Under the pieces are notes generated by a model. That model had not been told where the DNA came from and did no database searches. It saw only the letters and a list, made by a program, of their open reading frames with translations. Positions 1-6,851 of a stretch of 7,823 bases of DNA are shown piece after piece (within the stretch, counting starts at the first letter, position 1; every line of letters starts with the position of its first letter). This DNA is from Granulosicoccaceae bacterium. GTDB taxonomy: Bacteria > Pseudomonadota > Gammaproteobacteria > Granulosicoccales > Granulosicoccaceae. The stretch lies in NCBI GenBank assembly GCA_023301405.1, contig JALZUX010000489.1, positions 1-7,823 on the forward strand, in the 5' to 3' direction. Both the position numbers and the translations under genes were made by a program.

Positions 1-36
1 CCTTTCAACAAAAAACGAAAACTTAGGTAAGCTCAT
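1..36 (-). CDS. Possible 5' end of a gene running off the left edge
   Basis: An open frame on the minus strand starts at ATG 36-34, just after an in-frame TAA, and stays open for 12 codons to the window edge (MSLPKFSFFVER). It lies downstream of, and in the same direction as, the STAS gene. STAS antagonists are often followed or preceded by an RsbW-like kinase or a PP2C phosphatase, so a partner gene here would make sense. No Shine-Dalgarno sequence precedes the ATG and 12 residues are too few to identify a family. It could equally be a chance open frame. Confidence 0.22.
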   Translation of the reverse strand, partial: MSLPKFSFFVER

Positions 37-158
37 GGAACATTAATCATAGATTTCAGATGACCAAACTTACCCTGCAATCAACCATCACTCTAGTGGG
101 CTGTCCGAGAACTGAGGCCATCCAAGCCCGACAGCAGCTTTTGTCAAACGAGCTTTGA

Positions 159-488
159 TCAAGCAGCCAGAGCAAGCTCCGCATCATCAAATATATCAAA
201 AACAGCGTTCATTCGAGTAACACGAAAGACATCCGCGACCTGCCCAGTGACCCCGCACAACAAAAACGTGCCATTGGCTCCAAGCATTTTTCGAATCGAC
301 ACTAAAGCACCCAAACCACTGCTGTCTAAATATCTGACTTCACTTAAATCAAGGATAATGTTGTTTGCTCCTTGTTCAATTTGTTTGGCGATCAAGGCTC
401 GAAACTCGGCCTCTAAATGAGCCATCAGCCGAACCTCCTTCAGATAAATCACCAAGTGATGATCAACTTGCTCCACTTCCATTAGCAT
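159..488 (-). CDS. STAS-domain anti-sigma factor antagonist (SpoIIAA/RsbV-like)
   Basis: This is a small cytoplasmic single-domain STAS protein of about 109 residues, the normal size for SpoIIAA/RsbV/HsbA-type anti-anti-sigma factors. The core motif LDLSEVRYLDSSGLGALVSI is clear (split: LDLSEVRYLD, then SSGLGALVSI). The second Ser of DSSGLG aligns with the Ser that the partner anti-sigma kinase phosphorylates in SpoIIAA, so partner switching should work here. In the family, the unphosphorylated form binds an RsbW-like anti-sigma factor (or another target) and a PP2C phosphatase reactivates it. Three ATGs are close together (497, 488, 482). I chose 488 because GAAAGGA lies about 8 nt upstream; for ATG 497 the same AAAGG would abut the start codon. 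No kinase or phosphatase gene is visible in the window, so the target sigma factor or process is unknown. Confidence 0.9.
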   Translation of the reverse strand: MLMEVEQVDHHLVIYLKEVRLMAHLEAEFRALIAKQIEQGANNIILDLSEVRYLDSSGLGALVSIRKMLGANGTFLLCGVTGQVADVFRVTRMNAVFDIFDDAELALAA

Positions 489-577
489 TGATTGCATCCT
501 TTCAAGGCCGGTAAAAACACTGCCTGCCGACTGACACTAAGAAACTCACAGTCGCCGGACATACTTACTGTGATGAG

Positions 578-606
578 GTTATCGCTTGCACTAGTACTGT
601 TGTCAC
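578..606 (-). promoter_or_regulatory. Candidate sigma-70 promoter of the STAS gene
   Basis: On the minus strand GTGACA (606-601, 5 of 6 matches to TTGACA) is followed by a 17-nt spacer and GATAAC (583-578, 4 of 6 matches to TATAAT). This predicts a transcript start near 571 and a leader of roughly 80 nt before the preferred STAS ATG. It is the best-spaced promoter-like pair I found in the spacer. The call rests on pattern matching only. Confidence 0.4.
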
Positions 607-610
607 AAAA

Positions 611-625
611 CACACCGATAGTGTG
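611..625. promoter_or_regulatory. Imperfect palindrome CACAC-N5-GTGTG, possible operator
   Basis: The sequence CACACCGATAGTGTG has 5-bp perfect arms around a 5-bp centre. It sits directly upstream of the candidate -35 of the STAS promoter, where an activator could bind (centre near -47 from the predicted start). A 5-bp arm can easily occur by chance, so the confidence is low. Confidence 0.25.
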
Positions 626-773
626 AACTGACGGCACTTTTCTGCTCAACTTGAATCTGTCAGGCTACACGGAAGTTTCAAAACAAACTATTCCTCCCAC
701 TTATAAATCTCTACCAAAAATTAACTGCAGTATCGAAAAGCTTTTCTCTTTGCTCGACACTTAAAAAACAGGC

Positions 774-804
774 AAAAAAAAACCCCGCAAGGCGGGGCTT
801 TTTT
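774..804 (-). terminator. Rho-independent terminator of xsc
   Basis: Read on the minus strand, a GC-only 6-bp stem (GCGGGG... pairing with CCCCGC, arms 783-788 and 792-797) with a 3-nt loop is followed by nine T residues (782-774). It begins about 25 nt past the xsc stop codon, the standard position. A-tracts and T-tracts flank both sides, so it could also work on the plus strand, but no plus-strand gene reads into it here. Confidence 0.9.
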
Positions 805-829
805 AAACAACCAGACTACTTGCGCTGTA

Positions 830-2608
830 TTACAGTGCGCCAGCCTGCGGCTTCATATCAGCCGGATCAATACCAGCAACTTCCACTGGCTTTTTCATTG
901 CGTCACGACGGAATGGCTCGCCAAGCTCTTGATTCAAGATAACCTCGATAAACGTGGTAACTCCATCAGCCTGTGCTTTACAAGCAGCGCTTAATGTATC
1001 AGTTAGCTCATCCATTGTGTTTACAATCACACCTTTTAGACCACAGCCATCAGCCACTTTGGCATAGCTTAAGCCCGGATCAAGCTCGGTACCGACGAAG
1101 TTATTCTCATACCAAAGTGTGGTATTTCGCTTTTCAGCACCCCATTGAAAGTTGCGGAAAATAACCATTGTTATCGCAGGCCATTCATCACGACCAATGG
1201 AAGACATTTCACTCATCGAGATACCAAACGCACCATCGCCGGCAAAACCCACAACCGGTGTATCAGGACAACCGATTTTCGCACCAATGATTGACGGAAA
1301 GCCGTAACCACAAGGCCCAAACAAACCTGGAGCCAGGTATTTGCGACCCTTTTCAAAAGTCGGGTAAGCGTTACCGATTGCGCAGTTGTTACCAATATCA
1401 CTGGAGATAATAGCCCCTTCAGGCATGCCCATTTGAATCGCGCGCCACGCCATACGGGGAGACATACGGTCAGGCTCACGAGTACGACTGTCTTCATTCC
1501 AGCTTGTACCAGGATCATCATCTTCATGATCCATACTTGAAAGCGCCTGCAACCAGCCAGACTTGGTGGTGCGGATCAGATCTTTTCGCTCTTCTCTGCC
1601 AGCATCACCAGCATTTGATTTCAGTTGTGACAATAGAGATTGTGCGACCATTTTTGCATCACCACAAATTCCTACAGACACTTTCTTGGTTAAACCAATT
1701 CGATCAGCGTTGATATCGACTTGTATTATTTTCGCGTCCTTCGGCCAGTAATCAATGCCGTAGCCTGGCAGCGTAGAGAACGGATTCAGTCTGGTTCCCA
1801 GTGCAAGCACCACGTCAGCTTTCGCGATTAGCTCCATTGCCGCCTTGCTGCCGTTATATCCCAGCGGACCAACCGCCATTGGGTGAGAACCCGGGAAACT
1901 ATCGTTATGCTGATAACCACAGCATACCGGTGCCGTTAAACGCTCTGCCAGCGCAGCGCAATCATTGATTGCATCGCCAATAACAACACCAGCACCAGAC
2001 AAGATTACTGGAAATTTTGCTTCTGACAGCAAAGCAGCTGCGTCTGCGATGGCATTGGCACCGCCAGCTGGTCGCTCAAGCTCAACAACCTGTGGAAGCT
2101 CGATGTCAACTACCTGCGTCCAGTAGTCGCGAGGTATGTTGATCTGTGCCGGAGCACTACCGCGCCACGCCTTCAGAATAACGCGGCTCAATACTTCTGC
2201 AATTCGGGTAGGATCGCGAACTTCTTCCTGGTAGCACACCATGTCAGTGAACATAGCCATTTGCTCGACTTCCTGGAAGCCGCCCTGCCCGATAGTTTTA
2301 TTAGCCGCCTGTGGCGTCACTAGCAACATAGGCGTGTGATTCCAATAGGCTGTTTTTATCGCCGTTACAAACCCAGTGACGCCGGGCCCGTTTTGCGCAA
2401 TCGCCATACCCATCTTGCCAGTAGCTCGGGTATAGCCGTCGCAAATCAGACCGCCGTTTGTCTCATGCGCAACGTCCCAGAAGGTGATGCCGGCTTTCGG
2501 AAAAAGATCCGAAATAGGCATAAATGCCGAGCCAATAATGCCAAATGCGTGTTCGATTCCATGCCGTTGTAGTACTTTTACAAAGGCCTCTTCAGTGGTC
2601 ATTTTCAT
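830..2608 (-). CDS. xsc: Sulfoacetaldehyde acetyltransferase (EC 2.3.3.15)
   Basis: Xsc is a cytoplasmic thiamine-diphosphate enzyme that cleaves the C-S bond of sulfoacetaldehyde with phosphate, giving acetyl phosphate and sulfite. It is the convergent step of taurine, isethionate and related C2-sulfonate dissimilation. The 592-residue product matches the usual length. From the ATG at 2608, visible landmarks are the start MKMTTEEAF, the family stretch HGIEHAFGIIGSAFMPISD, the ThDP-activating Glu in AHETNGG (about residue 49), TPQAANKTIGQGGFQEVEQM, the acidic MDHEDDDPGTSWNE segment (about 359-372), SSDIGNNCAIGNAYP, and the ThDP/Mg motif starting GDGAFG (about 457) and ending FRNFQWGAEKRN. A GTG at 2668 would add 20 residues. 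I prefer ATG 2608 because family proteins begin at MKMTTEEAF, although neither start has a strong Shine-Dalgarno. No pta lies next to it; the gene ends at its own terminator and is divergent from the transporter operon. Confidence 0.95.
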   Translation of the reverse strand: MKMTTEEAFVKVLQRHGIEHAFGIIGSAFMPISDLFPKAGITFWDVAHETNGGLICDGYTRATGKMGMAIAQNGPGVTGFVTAIKTAYWNHTPMLLVTPQAANKTIGQGGFQEVEQMAMFTDMVCYQEEVRDPTRIAEVLSRVILKAWRGSAPAQINIPRDYWTQVVDIELPQVVELERPAGGANAIADAAALLSEAKFPVILSGAGVVIGDAINDCAALAERLTAPVCCGYQHNDSFPGSHPMAVGPLGYNGSKAAMELIAKADVVLALGTRLNPFSTLPGYGIDYWPKDAKIIQVDINADRIGLTKKVSVGICGDAKMVAQSLLSQLKSNAGDAGREERKDLIRTTKSGWLQALSSMDHEDDDPGTSWNEDSRTREPDRMSPRMAWRAIQMGMPEGAIISSDIGNNCAIGNAYPTFEKGRKYLAPGLFGPCGYGFPSIIGAKIGCPDTPVVGFAGDGAFGISMSEMSSIGRDEWPAITMVIFRNFQWGAEKRNTTLWYENNFVGTELDPGLSYAKVADGCGLKGVIVNTMDELTDTLSAACKAQADGVTTFIEVILNQELGEPFRRDAMKKPVEVAGIDPADMKPQAGAL

Positions 2609-2671
2609 TGTTGGAGAATCCAGATTTATGATTTTGAGCTCATGGTGTGTTTTCAAGGCAAAAACCACAAG

Positions 2672-2730
2672 TGCCAGATGAAACGCTCTATAATGCCAGC
2701 ATTTGCGCTAATCGTGCGCCGACTGCCAGC
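2672..2730. repeat. TGCCAG motif cluster upstream of xsc
   Basis: TGCCAG occurs at 2672-2677, TGCCAGC at 2694-2700 and TGCCAGC at 2724-2730, all in the same orientation, with start-to-start spacings of 22 and 30 bp (close to two and three helical turns). A further TGCCAG lies at 2823-2828. The cluster surrounds the predicted xsc start region, so these could be direct-repeat sites for a regulator. A six-base motif is short and chance recurrence is not excluded. Confidence 0.25.
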
Positions 2731-2735
2731 CGCAC

Positions 2736-2741
2736 AGTATA
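2736..2741 (-). promoter_or_regulatory. Candidate xsc -10 element
   Basis: TATACT on the minus strand (5 of 6 matches to TATAAT) lies about 130 nt upstream of the preferred xsc ATG. The best -35 at acceptable spacing is a weak TTACCT, 16 nt upstream. Weak -35 boxes are usual at activator-dependent catabolic promoters, but the call stays tentative. Confidence 0.25.
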
Positions 2742-2998
2742 GTTGTTATTTTTCGGCAGGTAATCCCGCCCGCATAATGATCGAGCGACAGAAAATCAGA
2801 TTGAAATGTCTATGGTAGTGGTTGCCAGAAACCATTCAGGCTTCATTGCTAATGGAACAGCGTATCTATTTACCAGCAGACGATACCTTTTCACATCAAT
2901 CTTGGTGCTTCACATTTTGTTCGCCCGGTGCAATTGGCGGCGACATTGCTCTCTCAATCAAGAGCCTGTATAGACAATGAGGCCACATGATTAAAGAC

Positions 2999-3048
2999 TT
3001 GAGTGAAACCTTAAACAGAGAAAAATCAACGATTTACACATCACTCAA
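2999..3048. repeat. Spaced inverted repeat TTGAGTGA / TCACTCAA
   Basis: Two perfectly complementary 8-bp arms, TTGAGTGA at 2999-3006 and TCACTCAA at 3041-3048, are separated by 34 bp. Their centres are 42 bp apart, about four helical turns, so both face the same side of the DNA. They lie 55-105 bp upstream of the TATAAT of the transporter operon, a plausible place for a dimeric or looping regulator. The 34-nt spacer makes a terminator hairpin unlikely. Confidence 0.3.
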
Positions 3049-3101
3049 AAAATCACAACTCAATGTCGCGACTCGCTGCATCAATTCCGCTGTATTTCTC
3101 T

Positions 3102-3107
3102 TATAAT
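3102..3107 (+). promoter_or_regulatory. Candidate -10 element of the transporter operon
   Basis: A perfect TATAAT lies 95 nt upstream of the ATPase start codon, giving a predicted transcript start near 3114 and a leader of roughly 90 nt. No good -35 is found at 16-18 nt (for example CATCAA at 17), and there is no extended TG. If real, the promoter probably needs an activator, and the upstream inverted repeat would be a candidate site for one. Confidence 0.4.
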
Positions 3108-3202
3108 AGCTTTCACCAGCAGCGGAGAATTCGACATCAGAATCAAGCACCGTAATCACACTGCCCGCCTATCAACGGCTGCACGAAAAAAGCCAAAAAA
3201 AA

Positions 3203-4741
3203 ATGTCTGAGGCTGAGCCCAAAGCGCTGATTCAATCCGTCGGTATAAGCAAATCCTTTGGTGAAGTAAAAGCCAATCAGGATATTGACTTCGCAGTCTA
3301 TCCGTCGCAAATTCACGCTCTACTTGGTGAAAACGGCGCTGGCAAATCAACCTTGATGAAAATCATCTGCGGCCTGCAACAACCCGACAGTGGCACACTG
3401 TACTGGAAGGGCAACGCCTGCAACATCATCAATCCAAAAGCCGCCCGAGCACAAGGCATCGGCATGGTTCACCAACACTTTGCATTATTCGAAGGGCTAT
3501 CAGTCGCCGAAAACATCGCCTTCAGCATTGATGGTGCAGTGCAAGGGCCAAAACTCGAACAACGCATTCTGGATTTAGCAAAACGCTTTGGTCTCGATGT
3601 TGAGCCACGCCGCGTCGTCTATGAACTATCAGCCGGTGAACGCCAACGAATCGAAATTCTAAGAGCCTTGTTACTTACCCCGGAACTCCTAATCCTTGAC
3701 GAGCCAACATCAGTACTGACACCGCAAGAAGCCGATCAGTTATTCGATACCGTGCGAAAACTCGCCAACGAAGGCCACGGCATTGTTTTCATCAGCCACA
3801 AGTTAAAGGAAGTCAGCGCGCTATGTGACGCCGCCACTGTACTGCGTGCCGGCAAGGTCGTTGGCACATGTGACCCGCGCAACACCAGCGCTGAATCCAT
3901 GGCAGAACTGATGCTTGGCAGCCGCGATATAACAGCCTCTCGCCAAGCAACAGATCCGGGCGCTGCCAGACTCACTGTCCAGAACCTGCAACTTCAAAAC
4001 GACGACCAAAAACTCCGTATTGATTCACTGCAGTTACGCGCCGGTGAAGTATTCGGCGTGGCGGGCGTAGCAGGCAACGGCCAGGAAACTTTATTTGCAG
4101 CATTAAGTGGCGAGGCGCGTTGTAAACAACACAACGCCATCACCATTGATGGCACCCCGGTCGGGCAATTCGGTCCCAACGAACGCCGCGCACATAACGC
4201 CATGTTTGTGCCTGAAGAACGACTAGGTCATGCAGCAGTGCCTTACATGGATTTAATAGACAACACATTACTAACCAACCTTGCCAATAAAAATGCCACA
4301 AGGCGCGGCTTCGTAAACAAACGTTTTTTAATCGACACCGCGCAATTAATTTGCGACAAATTCAATGTCAAACATGCCGGCACCAGCAAAGCCGCACGAA
4401 ATTTATCGGGCGGTAATTTACAGAAGTTTGTCGTCGGTCGTGAAATTGTAAAGCAGCCTGCCGTGCTTATCGTTGACCAACCCACCTGGGGCGTCGACGC
4501 CCTTTCAGCAGTGCAAATTCGCGAAGCGTTAATGGCATTGGCTGCCGACGGCTCAGCCATATTGGTGATCAGTCAGGATCTCGACGAACTCCTTGAAATC
4601 TCAGATCGCCTGGCAGTCCTACATCATGGCGCGCTTGGCACGGCACGCCCGATAAACGAATGGACCGTGGAAGCTTTGGGACTTGCAATGACAGGTAGCC
4701 ACAATTCCCTTGACCATAGCAACACGGGCGAGACTGCATAA
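3203..4741 (+). CDS. BMP-type ABC transporter, double ATP-binding subunit
   Basis: This 512-residue cytoplasmic protein has two fused ABC ATPase domains and powers import by the permeases that follow. Domain 1 is complete: Walker A GENGAGKST (42-50), Q-loop Gln 91, signature LSAGERQRI (142-150), Walker B LLILDEPTS (162-170) and H-loop His 199. Domain 2 (about 258-495) is degenerate: GVAGNGQETL replaces a Lys-containing Walker A (288-297), the signature LSGGNLQK is kept (401-408), Walker B reads VLIVDQPTWGVD with Gln for the catalytic Glu, and the H-loop His is Gln (ISQDLDEL). One active and one degenerate site are normal for the sugar/BMP-nucleoside class (YufO, RbsA-like). No upstream in-frame ATG or GTG exists back to a stop at 3107-3109, so ATG 3203 is the likely start. 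It follows an A-tract and has no Shine-Dalgarno. The stop codon overlaps the next start by 1 nt. Confidence 0.93.
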   Translation: MSEAEPKALIQSVGISKSFGEVKANQDIDFAVYPSQIHALLGENGAGKSTLMKIICGLQQPDSGTLYWKGNACNIINPKAARAQGIGMVHQHFALFEGLSVAENIAFSIDGAVQGPKLEQRILDLAKRFGLDVEPRRVVYELSAGERQRIEILRALLLTPELLILDEPTSVLTPQEADQLFDTVRKLANEGHGIVFISHKLKEVSALCDAATVLRAGKVVGTCDPRNTSAESMAELMLGSRDITASRQATDPGAARLTVQNLQLQNDDQKLRIDSLQLRAGEVFGVAGVAGNGQETLFAALSGEARCKQHNAITIDGTPVGQFGPNERRAHNAMFVPEERLGHAAVPYMDLIDNTLLTNLANKNATRRGFVNKRFLIDTAQLICDKFNVKHAGTSKAARNLSGGNLQKFVVGREIVKQPAVLIVDQPTWGVDALSAVQIREALMALAADGSAILVISQDLDELLEISDRLAVLHHGALGTARPINEWTVEALGLAMTGSHNSLDHSNTGETA

Positions 4742-5841
4742 TGTTTACCCTTGAACCCAGATCCAACATTTCCTTCTGGACCAGCCTGCGTTCTATTGCC
4801 ATTGCTCTCGCCATCACGGTATCCATTTCGATACTAGTGCTTTGGGTCATGAGCGACAAGCCCGCCGATGCAATCTGGCAAATGCTGACTTTCCCGTGGC
4901 AAGGTCGCCGCATAGAAGTACAGATCGGATTAGTGCTACAGCAAACGGCCTACCTAGCAGTGATTGCGCTTGGCTTATCTGTAGGTTTCAGAGCCAACGT
5001 CTGGAACATTGGTGCCGAAGGGCAATTCGCACTGGGCTCCATTGGCGCCTATCTCACTTACGTCGCACTAGGCAGCCCTGATAGTACGTGGGCCTTGCCG
5101 CTTATCCTTTTAGGCGGGGCATTTTTTGGCTGTTTATGGGCTCTAATTCCCGCCGTACTTCGAGTAAGGTATAACACCAACGAACTACTCACCTCGTTAA
5201 TGCTGGTCTACATCGGCGGTCACATACTCACCTACCTTTGCATTGGTCCCTGGAAAGGTGACCCCAAGGCAGGCCAGGCAGAAACTTACCCAATGGCTGA
5301 AGGGGCCAGACTGGAAACAATAATTTCAGGCACAGAAATGCATACTGGTTTAATCATCTTGCTCGTTGCATTTGCAGTCCTTGCTGCCATTTTACTGTTT
5401 ACCCTGCTAGGGTATCGCTTACGCGTTGCACAACACACCCCTCGTGCTGAACGCTTCGCAGGTTTTTCACCTGATAACACTGTGTGGTTATCCTTCATTA
5501 TTTCAGGTTCCATGGCCGGACTCGCCGGTGCCGTCTACCTGACCGCCGAAACCGGCAAACTCATTCAAGCAGAAAACTACCTTGAAAACTTTGGCTTCGC
5601 TGCCATCGTTATCGCATTCTTAGGGAGACTTCATCCCATCGGGATTTTATTGGCCGCGTTTATGATCTCCTACGTCAATGTTGGAGCATCTTACATTCAG
5701 GCTTCCCTTGGTGTTGATGACTCCGTAGCCAACCTGATCGAAGTCACCGCACTGTTCGCTTTTTTAAGCACCACCATGCTTGATCAATATCGCGTGCGCT
5801 TCAGTAAAAAACCATCGGCAACACTGCAACAGGCCGCATAA
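4741..5841 (+). CDS. BMP-type ABC transporter permease 1 (BPD_transp_2 family)
   Basis: This inner-membrane permease of 366 residues forms one half of the translocation pore, and is related to YufP/NupP of the nucleoside importers. About nine or ten hydrophobic segments are visible, near residues 17-37, 64-82, 95-110, 118-140, 150-168, 200-224, 247-268, 284-306 and 330-347. Family motifs include FRANVWNIGAEGQFALGS (83-100), RVRYNTNELLTSLM (141-154), and the cytoplasmic coupling segment around AERFAGFSP followed by ISGSMAGLAGAVY (254-266). The start ATG shares its A with the TAA of the ATPase gene, and its own TAA shares an A with the next ATG, which indicates translational coupling. Length is typical for the longer of the two permeases in such systems. 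Confidence 0.92.
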   Translation: MFTLEPRSNISFWTSLRSIAIALAITVSISILVLWVMSDKPADAIWQMLTFPWQGRRIEVQIGLVLQQTAYLAVIALGLSVGFRANVWNIGAEGQFALGSIGAYLTYVALGSPDSTWALPLILLGGAFFGCLWALIPAVLRVRYNTNELLTSLMLVYIGGHILTYLCIGPWKGDPKAGQAETYPMAEGARLETIISGTEMHTGLIILLVAFAVLAAILLFTLLGYRLRVAQHTPRAERFAGFSPDNTVWLSFIISGSMAGLAGAVYLTAETGKLIQAENYLENFGFAAIVIAFLGRLHPIGILLAAFMISYVNVGASYIQASLGVDDSVANLIEVTALFAFLSTTMLDQYRVRFSKKPSATLQQAA

Positions 5842-6818
5842 TGACCCCCGAGATGCTGTTTTTTTTAAAGCTACTAACCGCCGCTATTCTACTTGCCACA
5901 CCGTTATTGCTTGCCGCACTTGGTGAACTCGTGGTTGAAAAATCAGGCGTGCTCAATCTGGGTGTGGAAGGCATGATGCTAATCGGCGCGTTGTTCGGTT
6001 ATATCGCCGCCTACAACCTACAGACCATCACCTGCCTTGAAGAACTTATACCGGGTTTCTGTCAGAAAGAAGAACGCATTTTTACTTTCACAGATTACCT
6101 CATCTCCCTACTTACCGCGGCCTTTGCAGGCGCTATGTTGGCAGCAGTATTCGGTTTCTTAACGCAGGGACTACGTGCAAATCATGTCGCCGTCGGGCTG
6201 GGCTTAACCATCCTTGGTGCAGGGCTTACTAATTCACTTGGCAGTAATTTTTTAGGCACTAACTACACGTCTGTCCAAGTAGCCGATCACCCACAGGTTT
6301 TTGGACAAGACCTGCTGGTGTGGCTGTCCCTGCTGGCAGTACCAGTAATTTGGTACGTTTTACAAAAAACCCGCCTGGGGCTGGTTATTAGAGCCGTAGG
6401 TGAGAACCATGACAGCGCCTATGCGCTAGGTTACAACGTTCCCAAAATCCGTTTTTATTGCATTCTATTCGGCGGCGCCATGGCAGGCTTGGCCGGAGCC
6501 TTTATTGTACTGGTGCATGTCGACTGGAAAGAAGGAGTCACCGTTGGTAAAGGCTGGCTTGCATTAGCGCTTATTCTGTTTGGCACCTGGCGTCCAATTC
6601 GAGTGTTGGCAGGCGCCTATATATTCGGTTTGCTTTGGGCATCCGAGCTTCGCTTCGACAACCTATTCCCTGAGTGGCAGCTAGAGTGGAAAACACTGCT
6701 CACCACAGCACCCTACCTGTTTACAATATTGGTACTGGTTATTATCTCCCGCAAGCCGGGAAGAATACGCCAGAGCGCACCCGCATCACTTGGAAAACCT
6801 TTTAATCCACCGTCCTGA
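5841..6818 (+). CDS. BMP-type ABC transporter permease 2 (BPD_transp_2 family)
   Basis: This is the second inner-membrane permease, 325 residues, related to YufQ. Visible motifs are GELVVEKSGVLNLGVEGMML (28-47), LRANHVAVGLGLTILG (111-126), the coupling region RAVGENHDSAYALGYNV (184-200) and GGAMAGLAGAF (211-221). Hydrophobic segments fall near 8-29, 43-60, 86-108, 115-135, 158-175, 205-225, 236-249, 252-270 and 290-303. One oddity is a polar loop at about 61-84 between the second and third segments, with two Cys (65 and 74); most relatives I know have a shorter connection there. The ATG overlaps the upstream stop by 1 nt. The tail after 303 is basic and Pro-rich, as expected for a cytoplasmic end. 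Confidence 0.92.
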   Translation: MTPEMLFFLKLLTAAILLATPLLLAALGELVVEKSGVLNLGVEGMMLIGALFGYIAAYNLQTITCLEELIPGFCQKEERIFTFTDYLISLLTAAFAGAMLAAVFGFLTQGLRANHVAVGLGLTILGAGLTNSLGSNFLGTNYTSVQVADHPQVFGQDLLVWLSLLAVPVIWYVLQKTRLGLVIRAVGENHDSAYALGYNVPKIRFYCILFGGAMAGLAGAFIVLVHVDWKEGVTVGKGWLALALILFGTWRPIRVLAGAYIFGLLWASELRFDNLFPEWQLEWKTLLTTAPYLFTILVLVIISRKPGRIRQSAPASLGKPFNPPS

Positions 6819-6851
6819 ACGCACGGGACAACAACAGAGAAACGCGAAACC

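Larger units (their letters stand above)
489..829. other. Spacer between the STAS gene and xsc
   Basis: These roughly 340 bp separate two minus-strand genes. They hold the STAS ribosome-binding site and candidate promoter, the CACAC/GTGTG palindrome, and the xsc terminator at the right-hand end. Between about 630 and 773 the sequence is AT-rich and I see no open frame, RNA gene or repeat in it beyond a 12-bp palindrome GAAAAGCTTTTC at 735-746. The terminator means the STAS gene is probably not co-transcribed with xsc. Confidence 0.6.
2609..3202. other. Divergent intergenic region between xsc and the transporter operon
   Basis: About 600 bp (530 bp if xsc starts at the upstream GTG) lie between two divergent transcripts, so promoters and control sites for both should be here. 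I see candidate -10 elements on each strand, several TGCCAG motifs on the xsc side and a spaced inverted repeat on the transporter side (each listed separately). A short hairpin GCTCT-N8-AGAGC at 2948-2965 has no T-tract. A 55-codon frame at 2806-2973 has no ribosome-binding site. I recognise no tRNA, regulator gene or riboswitch. Confidence 0.6.

Noticed and set aside
60..158. A 32-codon plus-strand open frame ending right against the STAS stop codon.
   Set aside because: It has no ribosome-binding site, no family resemblance and is very short.
735..746. Perfect 12-bp palindrome GAAAAGCTTTTC downstream of the xsc terminator.
   Set aside because: AT-rich, no loop for a hairpin, and no nearby promoter, so chance is the better explanation.
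2806..2973. A 55-codon plus-strand open frame in the divergent intergenic region, with a hydrophobic middle part.
   Set aside because: There is no Shine-Dalgarno, no recognisable family and a composition rich in Arg, Cys and Trp that looks like translated non-coding DNA. It could be a small membrane protein, but nothing positive supports it.
3114..3202. Possible riboswitch in the transporter leader.
   Set aside because: The roughly 90-nt leader shows no purine-riboswitch or other known conserved core that I can recognise, and no terminator or clear sequestering stem.
3156..3350. Minus-strand 64-codon frame across the start of the ATPase gene.
   Set aside because: It lies mostly opposite a well-supported ATPase gene, including its N-terminal domain, and its product resembles nothing known.
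4066..4095. Loss of the Walker A Lys in the second ATPase domain, which at first looked like inactivation.
   Set aside because: A degenerate second nucleotide-binding domain is normal for the sugar/BMP class of double ATPases, so it is not a defect.
4243..4560. Minus-strand frame of 105 codons inside the ATPase gene, and similar long antisense frames elsewhere (for example 4569-4913 and 6891-7184).
   Set aside because: These are shadows of strongly supported plus-strand genes with intact family motifs.
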